Source of the DNA: Blastococcus sp. LR1
GTDB lineage: Bacteria; Actinomycetota; Actinomycetes; Mycobacteriales; Geodermatophilaceae
Assembly: GCF_020166105.1 (NCBI RefSeq)
Contig: NZ_JAIUJY010000001.1
Location: 124,001-188,000 of the forward strand
DNA: 64,000 nucleotides
Reading direction: 5' to 3'
Part shown: positions 8,948 to 17,186 of the stretch, one piece after another
Layout: every line of letters begins with the position of its first letter
Numbering within the stretch: position 1 is the stretch's first letter
The notes under the pieces: generated by a model
Told to the model about the DNA's origin: nothing
Database searches by the model: none
What the model saw: the letters and a program-made list of their open reading frames with translations, nothing else
Made by a program: the position numbers and the translations under genes

Positions 8948-10036
8948 TCAGCGGCCGAGCACCTCCCGCAGCGCGGCCAGCACCAGCGCCACCCGGCCGG
9001 GGGCGGCGTTGGGACCCATGAGCCCGATCCGCCAGACCGTCGAGGCGAAAGCGCCGGCACCTGCGCCGATCTCCAGGTCGTAGCGCTCGAGCAGCTCCTT
9101 GCGCACGGCCGCCGAGTCGACGCCGTCGGGCACCTTCACGGTGGTGAGCTCCGGGAGCCGGGAGCCCTCGGCGGCGAAGAGCTCCAGCCCCAGGTCGGCG
9201 AGCCCGGCGTGCAGCAGGCGGCCGGCCTCGGCGTGCCGGGCGTGGACCGCGTCCAGCCCCTCCTCGAGGATCCGGCCCAGCCCGGCGTGCAGCGACACGA
9301 CCATCCCGGTCGGCGCGGTGTGGTGGTACGTCCGCCCCGAGCCGGCCGCCTCGCCCGCGTAGCCGCCCAGCAGCCCGAGATCGAGGTACCAGCTCTGCGG
9401 CTTCTCGATCCGCCGTTCCCACGCCCGGTCGTTGATGGTGAACGGCGCGAGGCCCGGAGGGACGCCGAGGCACTTCTGCGAGCCGGAGTAGGCCAGGTCC
9501 ACGCCCCACTCGTCCAACCGGACCGGAATGCCGCCGAGCGAGGTCACGCAGTCGGCGAGCAGCAGCGCATCGCCCTTGCCCGCGACCAGCGGCGCCAGAT
9601 CGGACAGCACGCCGGTGGAGGTCTCCGCGTGCACCGCGGCGATCAGCTTGGGCGCAGGGTGTGCGTCGAGCACGCGTGAGGCGTCGACCGGCTGCCCCCA
9701 CTCGTGTTCGACGGCGATCACGTCGGCGCCGCAGCGCGAGGCCACCTCGGCCATCCGCTGGCCGAACAGGCCGTTCACCGCGACGACGACGACGTCACCG
9801 GGGCCGACGGTGTTGACGAACGCCGCCTCCATGCCCGCCGAGCCGGTGGCCGAGAGCGGCAGCGTGCGGCGGTTCGCGGTGCCGAACACCTGACGGAGCC
9901 GGTCGGAGGTCTCGTCCAGGACCTGCAGGAACAGCGGGTCGAGGTGGCCGAGCAGCGGCAGCCCGAGCGCGGCGGTCGCCTCCGGGTACGGGTTCGAGGG
10001 GCCGGGACCGAGCAGGGTGCGGGCACGCAACGGCAT
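8948..10036 (-). CDS. Class V aminotransferase (alanine-glyoxylate / serine-pyruvate type)
   Basis: PLP-dependent aminotransferase of the alanine-glyoxylate/serine-pyruvate family, 362 aa. Typical N terminus LLGPGPSNPYPEA, glycine-rich PLP site SATGSAGMEAA, Asp in LADCVTSLGG, and PLP Lys in YSGSQKCLG. Exact substrates are not decidable; transamination of glyoxylate or hydroxypyruvate is the family norm. It lies 22 nt downstream of aspS on the same strand and may be co-transcribed. The repeat region follows it. Confidence 0.9.
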   Translation of the reverse strand: MPLRARTLLGPGPSNPYPEATAALGLPLLGHLDPLFLQVLDETSDRLRQVFGTANRRTLPLSATGSAGMEAAFVNTVGPGDVVVVAVNGLFGQRMAEVASRCGADVIAVEHEWGQPVDASRVLDAHPAPKLIAAVHAETSTGVLSDLAPLVAGKGDALLLADCVTSLGGIPVRLDEWGVDLAYSGSQKCLGVPPGLAPFTINDRAWERRIEKPQSWYLDLGLLGGYAGEAAGSGRTYHHTAPTGMVVSLHAGLGRILEEGLDAVHARHAEAGRLLHAGLADLGLELFAAEGSRLPELTTVKVPDGVDSAAVRKELLERYDLEIGAGAGAFASTVWRIGLMGPNAAPGRVALVLAALREVLGR

Positions 10037-10057
10037 GCCCGCACCCTACGAGCCGGA

Positions 10058-11836
10058 CTAGGCCTTCGTCGGGTCGGACGCCCCCGGCGCACCCGGCTGA
10101 CCGGGCAACGCCGGCTCCTCGGGCTTGGCGTCGATGCCGGCTTCCTTGCGCTGAGCATCGGTGATCGGCGTCGGCGCACCGGTCAGCGGGTCGAACCCGG
10201 CGCCGGTCTTCGGGAAGGCGATGACCTCGCGGATCGAGTCCACCCCGGCCAGCAGCGCGGTGAGCCGGTCCCAGCCCAGGGCGGCGCCGGCGTGCGGCGG
10301 CGGACCGAAGGCGAAGGCCTCCAGGAAGAAGCCGAAGCGCTCGCGGGCCTCCTCGCGGGACATGCCGAGGGTCTCGAACACCCGCTCCTGCAGGTCGGCG
10401 TCGTGGATACGCACCGAGCCGCTCATGACCTCGTTGCCGTTGATCACCATGTCGTAGGCGTCGGACAGCGCCGCGCCCTTCTCCTCGGCGAACCGGTCCC
10501 GCCACTCGGGCGTGGGCGAGGTGAACGGGTGGTGCATGAAGGTCCAGTCGCCGTCCTCGGTCTCCTCGAACATCGGGAAGTCCACGACGAAGAGGAACGA
10601 CCAGGAGCCCGGCTCGATGAGCTCCAGTCGCTTGGCGATCTCGTTGCGGGCCGCGCCCAGCAGCTCCTGCGAGGAGCGCCGCTGGCCGGCGGCGAAGAAG
10701 ATGCAGTCGCCCGGCTTCGCGCCGACGGCCGCGACCAGGCCCTCCCGCTCGGCGTCGGAGATGTTCTTGGACACCGGGCCACCGAGGGTGCCGTCCTCGG
10801 CGATGGTCACGTAGGCCAGGCCCTTGGCGCCGCGGGACTTGGCCCAGTCCTGCCAGGCGTCGAACGCGCGCCGGGGCTGCGAGCCGCCACCGGGCATGAC
10901 GACGGCGCCGACGTAGGGCGACTGGAAGACCCGGAACGGGGTGTCGGAGAAGTACTCGGTCAGCTCGGTCAGCTCGATGCCGAAACGCAGGTCGGGCTTG
11001 TCGGAGCCGAAGCGGTCCATCGCCTCGCGGTAGGTCATCCGCGGGATCTCGGGCAGCTCGTAGGAGGCCAGCTCGCGCCACAGGTTGCGGACGACGTCCT
11101 CGGCGATGGCGAGCACGTCGTCGCGGTCGACGAAGCTCATCTCGAAGTCCAGCTGGGTGAACTCCGGCTGCCGGTCGGCGCGGAAGTCCTCGTCCCGGAA
11201 GGCGCGGGCGATCTGGTAGTAGCGCTCCAGGCCGCCGATCATCAGCAGCTGCTTGAACAGCTGCGGCGACTGCGGCAGCGCGTACCACTTGCCCTGCTGC
11301 AGGCGGACCGGCACCAGGAAGTCGCGAGCGCCCTCGGGAGTGGAGCGGGTCAGGTTCGGCGTCTCGACCTCGGTGAAGCCGTGGCCGGCCATGACGTTGC
11401 GGGCGATCCGGCTGATCTCCGAGCGCAGCCGCATCACCTTCGCCGGGCCCTGGCGGCGCAGGTCGAGGTAGCGGTACTTGTAGCGGACGTCGTCGGACGC
11501 CGCCTGGTCGGTCTCGATCGGGAACGGCAGCGGAGCCGACGCCGACAGCACCTCGAGCGAGGAGGTCGCGACCTCGATCTCGCCGGTCGGCAGTTCCGGG
11601 TTCTCGTTGCCCTCCGGACGGCGGCGCACCTCACCGGTGACGAGCAGGCAGTACTCGTTGCGGAGGTGGTGGGCCTCCTCCTCGCGGACGACGACCTGCA
11701 CGTAGCCGGAGGCGTCACGGAGGTCGAGGAAGACCACTCCGCCGTGGTCGCGGCGGCGGGCGACCCAGCCGGCGAGGGTGACGGTGGTACCGGCGTCGGA
11801 CGCGCGGAGCGCGCCGGCGTCGTGGGTGCGGAGCAC
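10058..11836 (-). CDS. aspS: Aspartate--tRNA ligase
   Basis: Charges tRNA-Asp; class IIb synthetase. Start chosen at GTG 11836 ([13 protein letters not shown] follows), with an AAAGG stretch a short distance upstream, giving 592 aa; the open frame upstream of it is only overlap with the reductase gene. Shown: N-terminal OB anticodon-binding domain ([14 protein letters not shown]), motif 2 region [14 protein letters not shown] near residue 215, the bacterial GAD insert, and motif 3 [12 protein letters not shown] near 518. A short Pro/Ala-rich tail follows. Whether it is discriminating (Asp only) or also charges tRNA-Asn cannot be told here. Confidence 0.96.
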   Translation of the reverse strand: MLRTHDAGALRASDAGTTVTLAGWVARRRDHGGVVFLDLRDASGYVQVVVREEEAHHLRNEYCLLVTGEVRRRPEGNENPELPTGEIEVATSSLEVLSASAPLPFPIETDQAASDDVRYKYRYLDLRRQGPAKVMRLRSEISRIARNVMAGHGFTEVETPNLTRSTPEGARDFLVPVRLQQGKWYALPQSPQLFKQLLMIGGLERYYQIARAFRDEDFRADRQPEFTQLDFEMSFVDRDDVLAIAEDVVRNLWRELASYELPEIPRMTYREAMDRFGSDKPDLRFGIELTELTEYFSDTPFRVFQSPYVGAVVMPGGGSQPRRAFDAWQDWAKSRGAKGLAYVTIAEDGTLGGPVSKNISDAEREGLVAAVGAKPGDCIFFAAGQRRSSQELLGAARNEIAKRLELIEPGSWSFLFVVDFPMFEETEDGDWTFMHHPFTSPTPEWRDRFAEEKGAALSDAYDMVINGNEVMSGSVRIHDADLQERVFETLGMSREEARERFGFFLEAFAFGPPPHAGAALGWDRLTALLAGVDSIREVIAFPKTGAGFDPLTGAPTPITDAQRKEAGIDAKPEEPALPGQPGAPGASDPTKA

Positions 11837-11861
11837 GGAGGTGCCTTTCGAGTGAGGGTGG

Positions 11862-12881
11862 TTACCAGCGGTCGTGCACGGAGGCGCGGATGCGCTCGTC
11901 GTACAGCCGCTCGAGATCGGAGAGCTGGGAGTCGGTGAGCGACGGCAGCGAGGCGGCGGCGACGTTCCCGCGCACCTGGTCGACGTTGCGGGCGCCGGGA
12001 ATGACGGTGGTGACGCCGAGCTGGTCGATGACCCAGCGCAGCGCGAACGCCGCGGTGGAGACGTCGTCGCCGGCGATGGCGGCCACCTCGCGCGCGGCCT
12101 CGACCCCGACCTCGAAGGGCACGCCGGCGAACGTCTCGCCGACGTCGAAGGCCTCGCCGTTGCGGTTGAAGTTCCGGTGGTCGTCGGCGGCGAACGTCGT
12201 CGACTCGTCGTACTTGCCGGTGAGCAGCCCACTGGCCAGCGGCACCCGGGCGAGGATCCCGACCCCGGCGCGCTGGGCGACGGGCAGCAGCTCTTCGAGC
12301 GGCTTGCGTCGGAAGATGTTGAGGATGACCTGGATCGTCGCGACGCCGGGGTGCTCGAGGGCGGTGAGGCCCTCGGCCACGCTCTCCACCGAGACGCCGT
12401 AAGCGGCGATCGCGCCGGTCTCGACGAACTCGTCGAGCGCGTCGTAGACCCGCTGGTCGGAGTAGACGGCCGGCGGCGGGCAGTGCAGCTGCACGAGGTC
12501 GAGCGTGTCCACGCCGAGGTTGCGGCGGGAACGGTCGATCCAGGAGCGCAGGTTCTCCTTCGTGTACTGCCCGGCCTCGAACGGATCGGCGCGGCGGCCG
12601 GCCTTGGTGGCGACGAACGGCCGGTCGATTGCCCGGCCCTGCCCCCCGACCCCGCCCGCGCGCCCGGCGAGGGCCTTGCGGATCCGCTCCTCGGAGCGCC
12701 CGTCGCCGTAGACGTCGGCGGTGTCGAGCAGGGTGACCCCGGCGTCGAGGGCGGCGTCCAGCACCTCGGCGGCGTCGTCCTCGGAGACGTCACCCCAGTC
12801 GCCGCCGAGCTGCCAGGTGCCCAGTCCGATGACGCTGACGTCGGCGCCTGTGCGCCCCAGCGGCCGCTGCTCCATGCTCAT
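11862..12881 (-). CDS. Aldo/keto reductase (AKR)
   Basis: A 339-aa AKR with the tetrad Asp/Tyr in DTADVYGDG, Lys in ATKAGRR and His in [10 protein letters not shown], plus the cofactor-binding [14 protein letters not shown] near the end. It is more like the larger AKR subgroup than the reductase at 7665. It sits between hisS and aspS, overlaps hisS by 4 nt (ATGA) and lies 25 nt from aspS, so it is probably co-transcribed with both synthetases. A second in-frame ATG two codons in (MEQRPLG) is an alternative start. Confidence 0.9.
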   Translation of the reverse strand: MSMEQRPLGRTGADVSVIGLGTWQLGGDWGDVSEDDAAEVLDAALDAGVTLLDTADVYGDGRSEERIRKALAGRAGGVGGQGRAIDRPFVATKAGRRADPFEAGQYTKENLRSWIDRSRRNLGVDTLDLVQLHCPPPAVYSDQRVYDALDEFVETGAIAAYGVSVESVAEGLTALEHPGVATIQVILNIFRRKPLEELLPVAQRAGVGILARVPLASGLLTGKYDESTTFAADDHRNFNRNGEAFDVGETFAGVPFEVGVEAAREVAAIAGDDVSTAAFALRWVIDQLGVTTVIPGARNVDQVRGNVAAASLPSLTDSQLSDLERLYDERIRASVHDRW

Positions 12882-14140
12882 GCCCCCACGCTTTCACGAA
12901 GACGCTCGAACAGCTCACCCACAGGGACGGCGACCTGGTCGCCGGTGCTCATGTCCTTGAGCTGGCCCACGCCCTGCGCCAGGTCGCGGTCGCCGATGAC
13001 GACGATGTGCGAGGCGCCCGAGCGGTCGGCGGCCTTCATCGAGCCCTTGAGCCCGCGGTCGCCGTAGACGGTGTCGGCGGCGACGCCGGCCTGGCGCAGC
13101 TGCCCGACCAGCTTCACCGCGAGCCGCTTGGCCTCCGCGCCGAGCGGCACCACGAAGGCCTGAACGCCCGCCGAGACGCCGATGTCGAGCCCCTCGGCCT
13201 GCACCGCCAGCATCGTGCGGTCGACGCCGACGGCGTAGCCGATGCCCGAGACGTCGGGGCCGCCGAGCGCGGCGGAGAGCCCGTCGTAGCGCCCACCGCC
13301 GCCGATCGCGGACTGCGCGCCGAGGCCGTTGTGCACGAACTCGAACGTCGTCTTCGTGTAGTAGTCCAGCCCGCGCACCAGCCGGGGCGCCTCGACCCAG
13401 GTGACGCCGAGGTCGGTGAGGTGCTGGCGGACGGCGTCGTAGTGCGCCTTGGTGGAGTCCGAGAGGTGGTCGACCATCAGCGGGGCGTCGCCGAGCTGGG
13501 CCTGCACCTCGGACCGCTTGTCGTCGAGCACCCGCAGCGGGTTGATCGCCGCGCGGCGCCGGGTCTCCTCGTCGAGGTCGAGCTTGTCGAGGTAGGCCAC
13601 CAGCAGCTCGCGGTACTGCGGGCGGCAGGTGGAGTCGCCGAGCGAGGTGAGCTGCAGCTCGAAGTCGGTGAGCCCGAGGTCGCGGAAGCCCTGCACGCCC
13701 AGCGCCACCACCTCGGCGTCCAGCGCCGGGTCGTCGGTGCCGAGGGCCTCCATGTCGACCTGCGTGAAGTGCCGGTAGCGACCGGCCTGCGGGCGCTCGT
13801 AGCGGAACGCCGAGCCGACGCTCCACAGCTTCACCGGCAGTGCGCCGTCGTGCAGGCGGTGTTCGATGAACGCGCGCATCAGACCGGCGGTGAGCTCGGG
13901 GCGCAGCGTCAGCGACCGGCCGCCGCGGTCGGAGAAGGTGTACATCTCCTTGCTGACGACGTCGGTGGACTCACCGACGCCGCGGGAGAAGACGGCGGTG
14001 TCCTCGAACACCGGCGTCTCGACGTAGCCGTACCCGGCCCGCCGCAGCGGCGCGGTCAGGGTGTCGCGGACGGCGAGGAACCGCGCCGAGTCAGGCGGCA
14101 GCGTGTCGAACGTGCCCTTGGGGGCGGTCATGCCGGACAT
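12878..14140 (-). CDS. hisS: Histidine--tRNA ligase
   Basis: Charges tRNA-His; class II synthetase of 420 aa. Visible: motif 2 ([14 protein letters not shown]), the His-specific signature [15 protein letters not shown], motif 3-like GGGGRYDGL near residue 285, and a C-terminal anticodon-binding domain with [18 protein letters not shown]. The start ATG at 14140 directly follows the TAG of the MBL hydrolase; a second ATG three codons in ([10 protein letters not shown]) is possible. It overlaps the aldo/keto reductase downstream. Confidence 0.96.
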   Translation of the reverse strand: MSGMTAPKGTFDTLPPDSARFLAVRDTLTAPLRRAGYGYVETPVFEDTAVFSRGVGESTDVVSKEMYTFSDRGGRSLTLRPELTAGLMRAFIEHRLHDGALPVKLWSVGSAFRYERPQAGRYRHFTQVDMEALGTDDPALDAEVVALGVQGFRDLGLTDFELQLTSLGDSTCRPQYRELLVAYLDKLDLDEETRRRAAINPLRVLDDKRSEVQAQLGDAPLMVDHLSDSTKAHYDAVRQHLTDLGVTWVEAPRLVRGLDYYTKTTFEFVHNGLGAQSAIGGGGRYDGLSAALGGPDVSGIGYAVGVDRTMLAVQAEGLDIGVSAGVQAFVVPLGAEAKRLAVKLVGQLRQAGVAADTVYGDRGLKGSMKAADRSGASHIVVIGDRDLAQGVGQLKDMSTGDQVAVPVGELFERLRESVGA

Positions 14141-14824
14141 CTACAGTCCACGGCCCTTCGGTGCGGAGGCGGCTTCCGCCAGGTAGGGGTTGGTCGCGCG
14201 CTCGCGGCCGATCGTCGTCGCCGGACCGTGCCCGGGGAGCACGACGGTCTCGTCGTCCAGCGGCAGGACGACGTCGCGCAGCGAGCGGAGCATGTCGTCC
14301 CATGAGCCGCCGGGCAGGTCCACCCGGCCGACGGAGCCGGCGAAGAGGACGTCACCGGCCAGCAGCCCCGGCGCCTCACCCAGGTCGACCGAGAACATCA
14401 CCGACCCCCGCGTGTGCCCCGGTGCGTGCCGGACGGTCAGGTCCACCCCGGCCAGCGACAGGACGGCGCCGTCGTCCAGCGACAGCACGTCAGCCGGATC
14501 GGGCAGCCGGACGCCGGTGATCAGCGGAGCCAGCTGCGGACCGTGCCAGCGGGCCGGGTCGCTGAGCATCCCGGAGTCCAGGGGGTGCAGGTAGGCCGGG
14601 ATGTCGTAGCCGTCGCAGACCGGCAGCACGGAGAAGGTGTGGTCGAGGTGGCCGTGGGTGAGCACGACGGCGACCGGCTTCAGCCCGTCCTCGGCCAGCA
14701 TCTGCGCCAGGGGCTCGACGGCGTCCATGCCGGGGTCGACGACGACGCACTCCTGCCCGGGCCCGGAGGCGACGGCATAGCAATTGGTGCCGAAGGCGCC
14801 GGCAGGGAACGAGCGGATGAGCAC
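14141..14824 (-). CDS. MBL-fold metallohydrolase (glyoxalase II-like)
   Basis: A 227-aa metallo-beta-lactamase-fold hydrolase. Metal ligands visible: THGHLDHT (HxHxDH), a His in HAPGHTRGS, Asp in LLAGDVLF and a final His in VLPGHGP. This matches the glyoxalase II-like subgroup, thioesterases such as hydroxyacylglutathione or mycothiol-linked hydrolases; the substrate is not certain. It abuts hisS with no gap, a neighbour pair seen in other actinobacteria. Confidence 0.88.
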   Translation of the reverse strand: MLIRSFPAGAFGTNCYAVASGPGQECVVVDPGMDAVEPLAQMLAEDGLKPVAVVLTHGHLDHTFSVLPVCDGYDIPAYLHPLDSGMLSDPARWHGPQLAPLITGVRLPDPADVLSLDDGAVLSLAGVDLTVRHAPGHTRGSVMFSVDLGEAPGLLAGDVLFAGSVGRVDLPGGSWDDMLRSLRDVVLPLDDETVVLPGHGPATTIGRERATNPYLAEAASAPKGRGL

Positions 14825-14963
14825 CCGTGCAGGTTACGCGGGCCCACCGACGCTCCCCGGTGCTGCCAGGGAGCGCCCAGCGGCGCCACCTAGACTCCGC
14901 CCCGAAGAGCGCATCGCGGCCGCCTCCGGCCGCCCCCTCCGCATGCCCGAGGAGTTCGTACCC

Positions 14964-15800
14964 GTGCCCACGAACAAGCAGCGGCGTCAGGCCGCGCAGC
15001 GCCACCTGCAGCGCCAGCTGGAGCGCCGCAGCGAGATGGCCAAGAAGCGCCGCCGCAACCTGGGCATCCTGCTGACCGCGCTCGCCGTCGTCGTGGTCGT
15101 CGGCGCGGCCCTGCTGATCACCGGCGTGTTCAGCGATGACGACGACAGCGACAACCAGGCCGCCGACCCGTCGGCGCCCGCCGCCACCTCCTCGGCCGCG
15201 CGCACCACGAACCCCGACGGCACCGTCAGCTGCGACTACCTGCCCGATGAGACAGGAAACCCCGAGCTGAAGGACGTCGGCACCCCGCCGGCCCCCGAGG
15301 CCACCCCGACGCAGGGCACCGCCACGCTCCGCATGGCCACCGACCAGGGCGACCTCACGCTGACGCTGGACCGCGCCAAGGCGCCGTGCGCGGCTGCCAG
15401 CTTCGTGCACCTGACCGACGTCGGGTTCTACGACAACACGCCCTGCCACCGGTTGGTCACCTCGCCCGATTTCGGGCTGCTGCAGTGCGGCGACCCGACG
15501 GGCTCCGGCGCCGGCGGCCCGAGCTACAAGTACGCCGAAGAGGTCGCGGAGGACGCGACGTACCCGCGCGGGACGATCGCCATGGCGAAGACGAACGCAC
15601 CGAACACCACAGGCAGCCAGTTCTTCCTCTGCTTCACCGACGTCACGCTGCCGCCGCAGTACACGGTGGTCGGCACCATCGACGAGCCCGGGCTCGCCGT
15701 CCTCGACAAGGTCGCGGCCGGCGGCGTGCAGGGTGCTGAGGGCCCCGGCGACGGCCCGCCGAACATCCCGATCCAGATCACCGACATGGCCGTCGTGTAG
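14964..15800 (+). CDS. Membrane-anchored cyclophilin-type peptidyl-prolyl isomerase
   Basis: Catalyses proline cis-trans isomerisation outside the membrane. Start chosen at GTG 14964 because GAGGAG lies about 8 nt upstream; 278 aa. Residues 1-35 are basic (TNKQRRQAAQRHLQRQLERR), followed by one membrane segment (~38-60), an Asp-rich linker, then the cyclophilin domain from ~110 with CHRLVTSPDFGLLQCGDPTG, GTIAMAKTNAPNTTGSQFFL and YTVVGTIDEPG. The Arg of the classical FHR motif is present as CHR. It is divergent from the MBL gene and ends in a strong terminator. Confidence 0.92.
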   Translation: MPTNKQRRQAAQRHLQRQLERRSEMAKKRRRNLGILLTALAVVVVVGAALLITGVFSDDDDSDNQAADPSAPAATSSAARTTNPDGTVSCDYLPDETGNPELKDVGTPPAPEATPTQGTATLRMATDQGDLTLTLDRAKAPCAAASFVHLTDVGFYDNTPCHRLVTSPDFGLLQCGDPTGSGAGGPSYKYAEEVAEDATYPRGTIAMAKTNAPNTTGSQFFLCFTDVTLPPQYTVVGTIDEPGLAVLDKVAAGGVQGAEGPGDGPPNIPIQITDMAVV

Positions 15801-15815
15801 CCAATACGCGCAACC

Positions 15816-15854
15816 ACGAGAGCGCCGGTTCCCCTCGGGGACCGGCGCTCTCGT
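15816..15854 (+). terminator. Long GC-rich terminator hairpin
   Basis: ACGAGAGCGCCGGT and the matching right arm form an 18-bp stem with one bulged T and a 2-nt TC centre, 16 nt after the isomerase stop. No T-run follows, as is common in GC-rich actinobacteria. It faces the convergent DUF7660-like gene, so it may serve both strands. Confidence 0.8.
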
Positions 15855-15997
15855 CGTTCAGAACCCTGAGCGAACAGGCGCCCTAGGGGCGACCTTAGGG
15901 CTAGCGCTTCGACCAAGTCGCCGTGCACCCACTGCCCGTCACCTGGGCGCGCGCAGCCACCCGCTGGGCGTCAGACCAGAGGGTCCCGCGCGGTTGG

Positions 15998-16243
15998 CTA
16001 TTCGTAGATGAACGACGAGAACACGAGATCCCCGGCTAGGCGCCACCCCTTGCCTGAGACGTTCGCGTAACGCTGCATGTAGCCACTGTCGGTCGCCGTA
16101 TCCGTCAGGAAGGCCTGCATACGCTCGATCAACATCTCGGCGGAATCCACCTCGCGCATGATCGGGTCCTTCCTCAGCTGCTCAAGAAAGGCAGCCAGGG
16201 ACTTCGCATCCGAGACGCGATCCAAGGTCTTGTTGAGGTCCAC
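15998..16243 (-). CDS. Small DUF7660-like protein
   Basis: An 81-aa soluble protein starting at GTG 16243 with a strong GGAGG 12-16 nt upstream. The layout SLAAFLEQLRKDP, a short helical middle (EMLIERMQAFLTD) and the end GWRLAGDLVFSSFIYE matches the pattern of DUF7660 proteins (early phenylalanine-rich helix; late W-R, then a terminal aromatic-Glu). Function unknown. The coding DNA is visibly less GC-rich than its neighbours, suggesting acquisition by transfer. It is convergent with the cyclophilin gene. The family call rests on motif pattern alone. Confidence 0.68.
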   Translation of the reverse strand: MDLNKTLDRVSDAKSLAAFLEQLRKDPIMREVDSAEMLIERMQAFLTDTATDSGYMQRYANVSGKGWRLAGDLVFSSFIYE

Positions 16244-16279
16244 TTGTATTCAGTTCCTCCACCGGCAGCGGCTATCGAT

Positions 16280-16321
16280 GTCCCACCAGGCTGCCCACCA
16301 TCACGGCCAGCCTGGTGGGAC
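16280..16321. promoter_or_regulatory. 14-bp perfect inverted repeat upstream of the DUF7660-like gene
   Basis: GTCCCACCAGGCTG (16280-16293) and its exact complement (16308-16321) flank a 14-nt spacer, 37 nt upstream of the DUF7660-like start. A partial third copy (GGCTGTCCCA) follows. It could be a repressor operator, a leader hairpin or part of a repeat element. Confidence 0.4.
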
Positions 16322-16337
16322 CTGGCTGTCCCATAGT

Positions 16338-16480
16338 GGGCCGCTCTGTGCCACTCGCCTGGGCGAGTCGAGCACTCAACAAGATCAGCGCGGGCCGGCC
16401 GGGGTGTCGAAGGCCGGGTGAGGGCCCGGCCGATACGTGATGATCTGGCAGGGCTGTGCAGGCACACAGGGCGGCCTCGG
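16338..16480 (+). repeat. ~145-bp imperfect direct repeat, copy 1
   Basis: Starts GGGCCGCT and shares blocks with 16727-16875: GTCGAGCACTC, AAGATCAGC, GGGGTGTCG, AGGGCCCG, TGATCT and a CACAG-GCGGC tail. Identity looks near 75-80% with a few 1-3 nt gaps. It contains the palindrome ACTCGCC-TG-GGCGAGT at 16353-16368. It lies upstream of the DUF6980-like gene. Confidence 0.65.
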
Positions 16481-16525
16481 AGCGAGGTGTCAGGCATTCG
16501 GTTGCCGGTGCGGCAGGCCGCAGGG

Positions 16526-16741
16526 GTGGTCTGCTGCGAGACGATGCGCGCTCAACTCGACCTGACTTGTGCCGGGCATGAGGACTTGAGCCGGTGTCCG
16601 GACAGCCTCGTGACGCGGTGGCCGAACGGTGAGTACGGACTGCGGGTCCACGACGGCGGCTCCAGCGTCGTGATCATCGGCTTCTGCCCGTGGTGCGGCG
16701 TTCGGCTCCGCCCCTCGTGGACGACGGGGCCGCTAGATGCC
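16526..16741 (+). pseudogene. DUF6980-like zinc-binding protein, 3' end lost
   Basis: From GTG 16526 the frame encodes a Cys-rich protein: VCCETM, then CAGHEDLSRCPDSLV, then NGEYGLRVHDGGSS and FCPWCGVRLRPS. This order (CC..., C-x2-H, CPD, EYG..HDGGSS, CPWCG) is that of DUF6980 proteins, which probably bind metal through the Cys residues. The usual C-terminal helix after CPWCG is missing. Homology stops where repeat copy 2 begins (16727), and the frame then runs open to 17197 through unrelated sequence. It may be truncated by the repeat, or still be translated with an altered tail. No clear SD is seen. Confidence 0.5.
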
Positions 16742-16875
16742 AGTGGTCCTGGCGAGGTCGAGCACTCGACCAAGATCAGCCCGGGCAGGGCGGGGTGTCG
16801 GAGCCAGGTAAGGGCCCGACCCACGCGTGCTGATCTCGATGGGGAGCCACAGAGCGGCTTCAGCGCCGGTCGACT
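16727..16875 (+). repeat. ~145-bp imperfect direct repeat, copy 2
   Basis: Second copy of the repeat at 16338, beginning GGGCCGCT and sharing GGTCGAGCACTCGACC, AAGATCAGC, GGGGTGTCG, AGGGCCCG and TGATCT. It begins at the point where the DUF6980-like coding homology ends. The two copies are 389 bp apart and flank that gene. Confidence 0.65.
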
Positions 16876-16925
16876 CACTCCTCCGTGGCATCCCGACGGA
16901 TCGGCCGGTCCGACACACTCTCCCC

Positions 16926-17174
16926 ATGAAGTTGCGGGACGAGCGCTACTGGCTGGGGGTGTCCCCGTGGGTGTTCGTGCCCTTCTTCCTGGCTCTCGCG
17001 TGCGGCCCGGCCCTGCTCATCGAGCCGCCATGGCTGCGGGTGCCCGTGCAGGCACTCGCCCTCGGCGTGTGGTTCACGTACGTCACGAACTCACCGTGGG
17101 CCGGCCGATGGGGCCGGCTCCGACGGAGCAGCAGCCGATGGCGCGGCGGGCAGCCGACGGAACGCCGGCGCTAG
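16926..17174 (+). CDS. Small two-helix membrane protein
   Basis: An 82-aa hypothetical protein starting at ATG 16926 (MKLRDERYWLGVS). Two hydrophobic segments are clear (about 11-31 and 36-53), followed by a basic tail rich in Arg. No catalytic motif. It is convergent with relA, whose stop lies 13 nt beyond. The frame is open upstream of the ATG but those residues lack hydrophobic or conserved character. Function unknown. Confidence 0.6.
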   Translation: MKLRDERYWLGVSPWVFVPFFLALACGPALLIEPPWLRVPVQALALGVWFTYVTNSPWAGRWGRLRRSSSRWRGGQPTERRR

Positions 17175-17186
17175 TCGTCCCACCCG

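Noticed and set aside
11837-12793. Upstream extension of aspS
   Set aside because: Out-of-frame reading of the aldo/keto reductase gene (Ser/Pro/Arg-rich); AspRS homology begins at 11836.
16338-16875. Direct repeats as integron-type attC sites
   Set aside because: No integrase and no recognisable core RYYYAAC/GTTRRRY pair with inverted arms; similarity is along the whole repeat instead.
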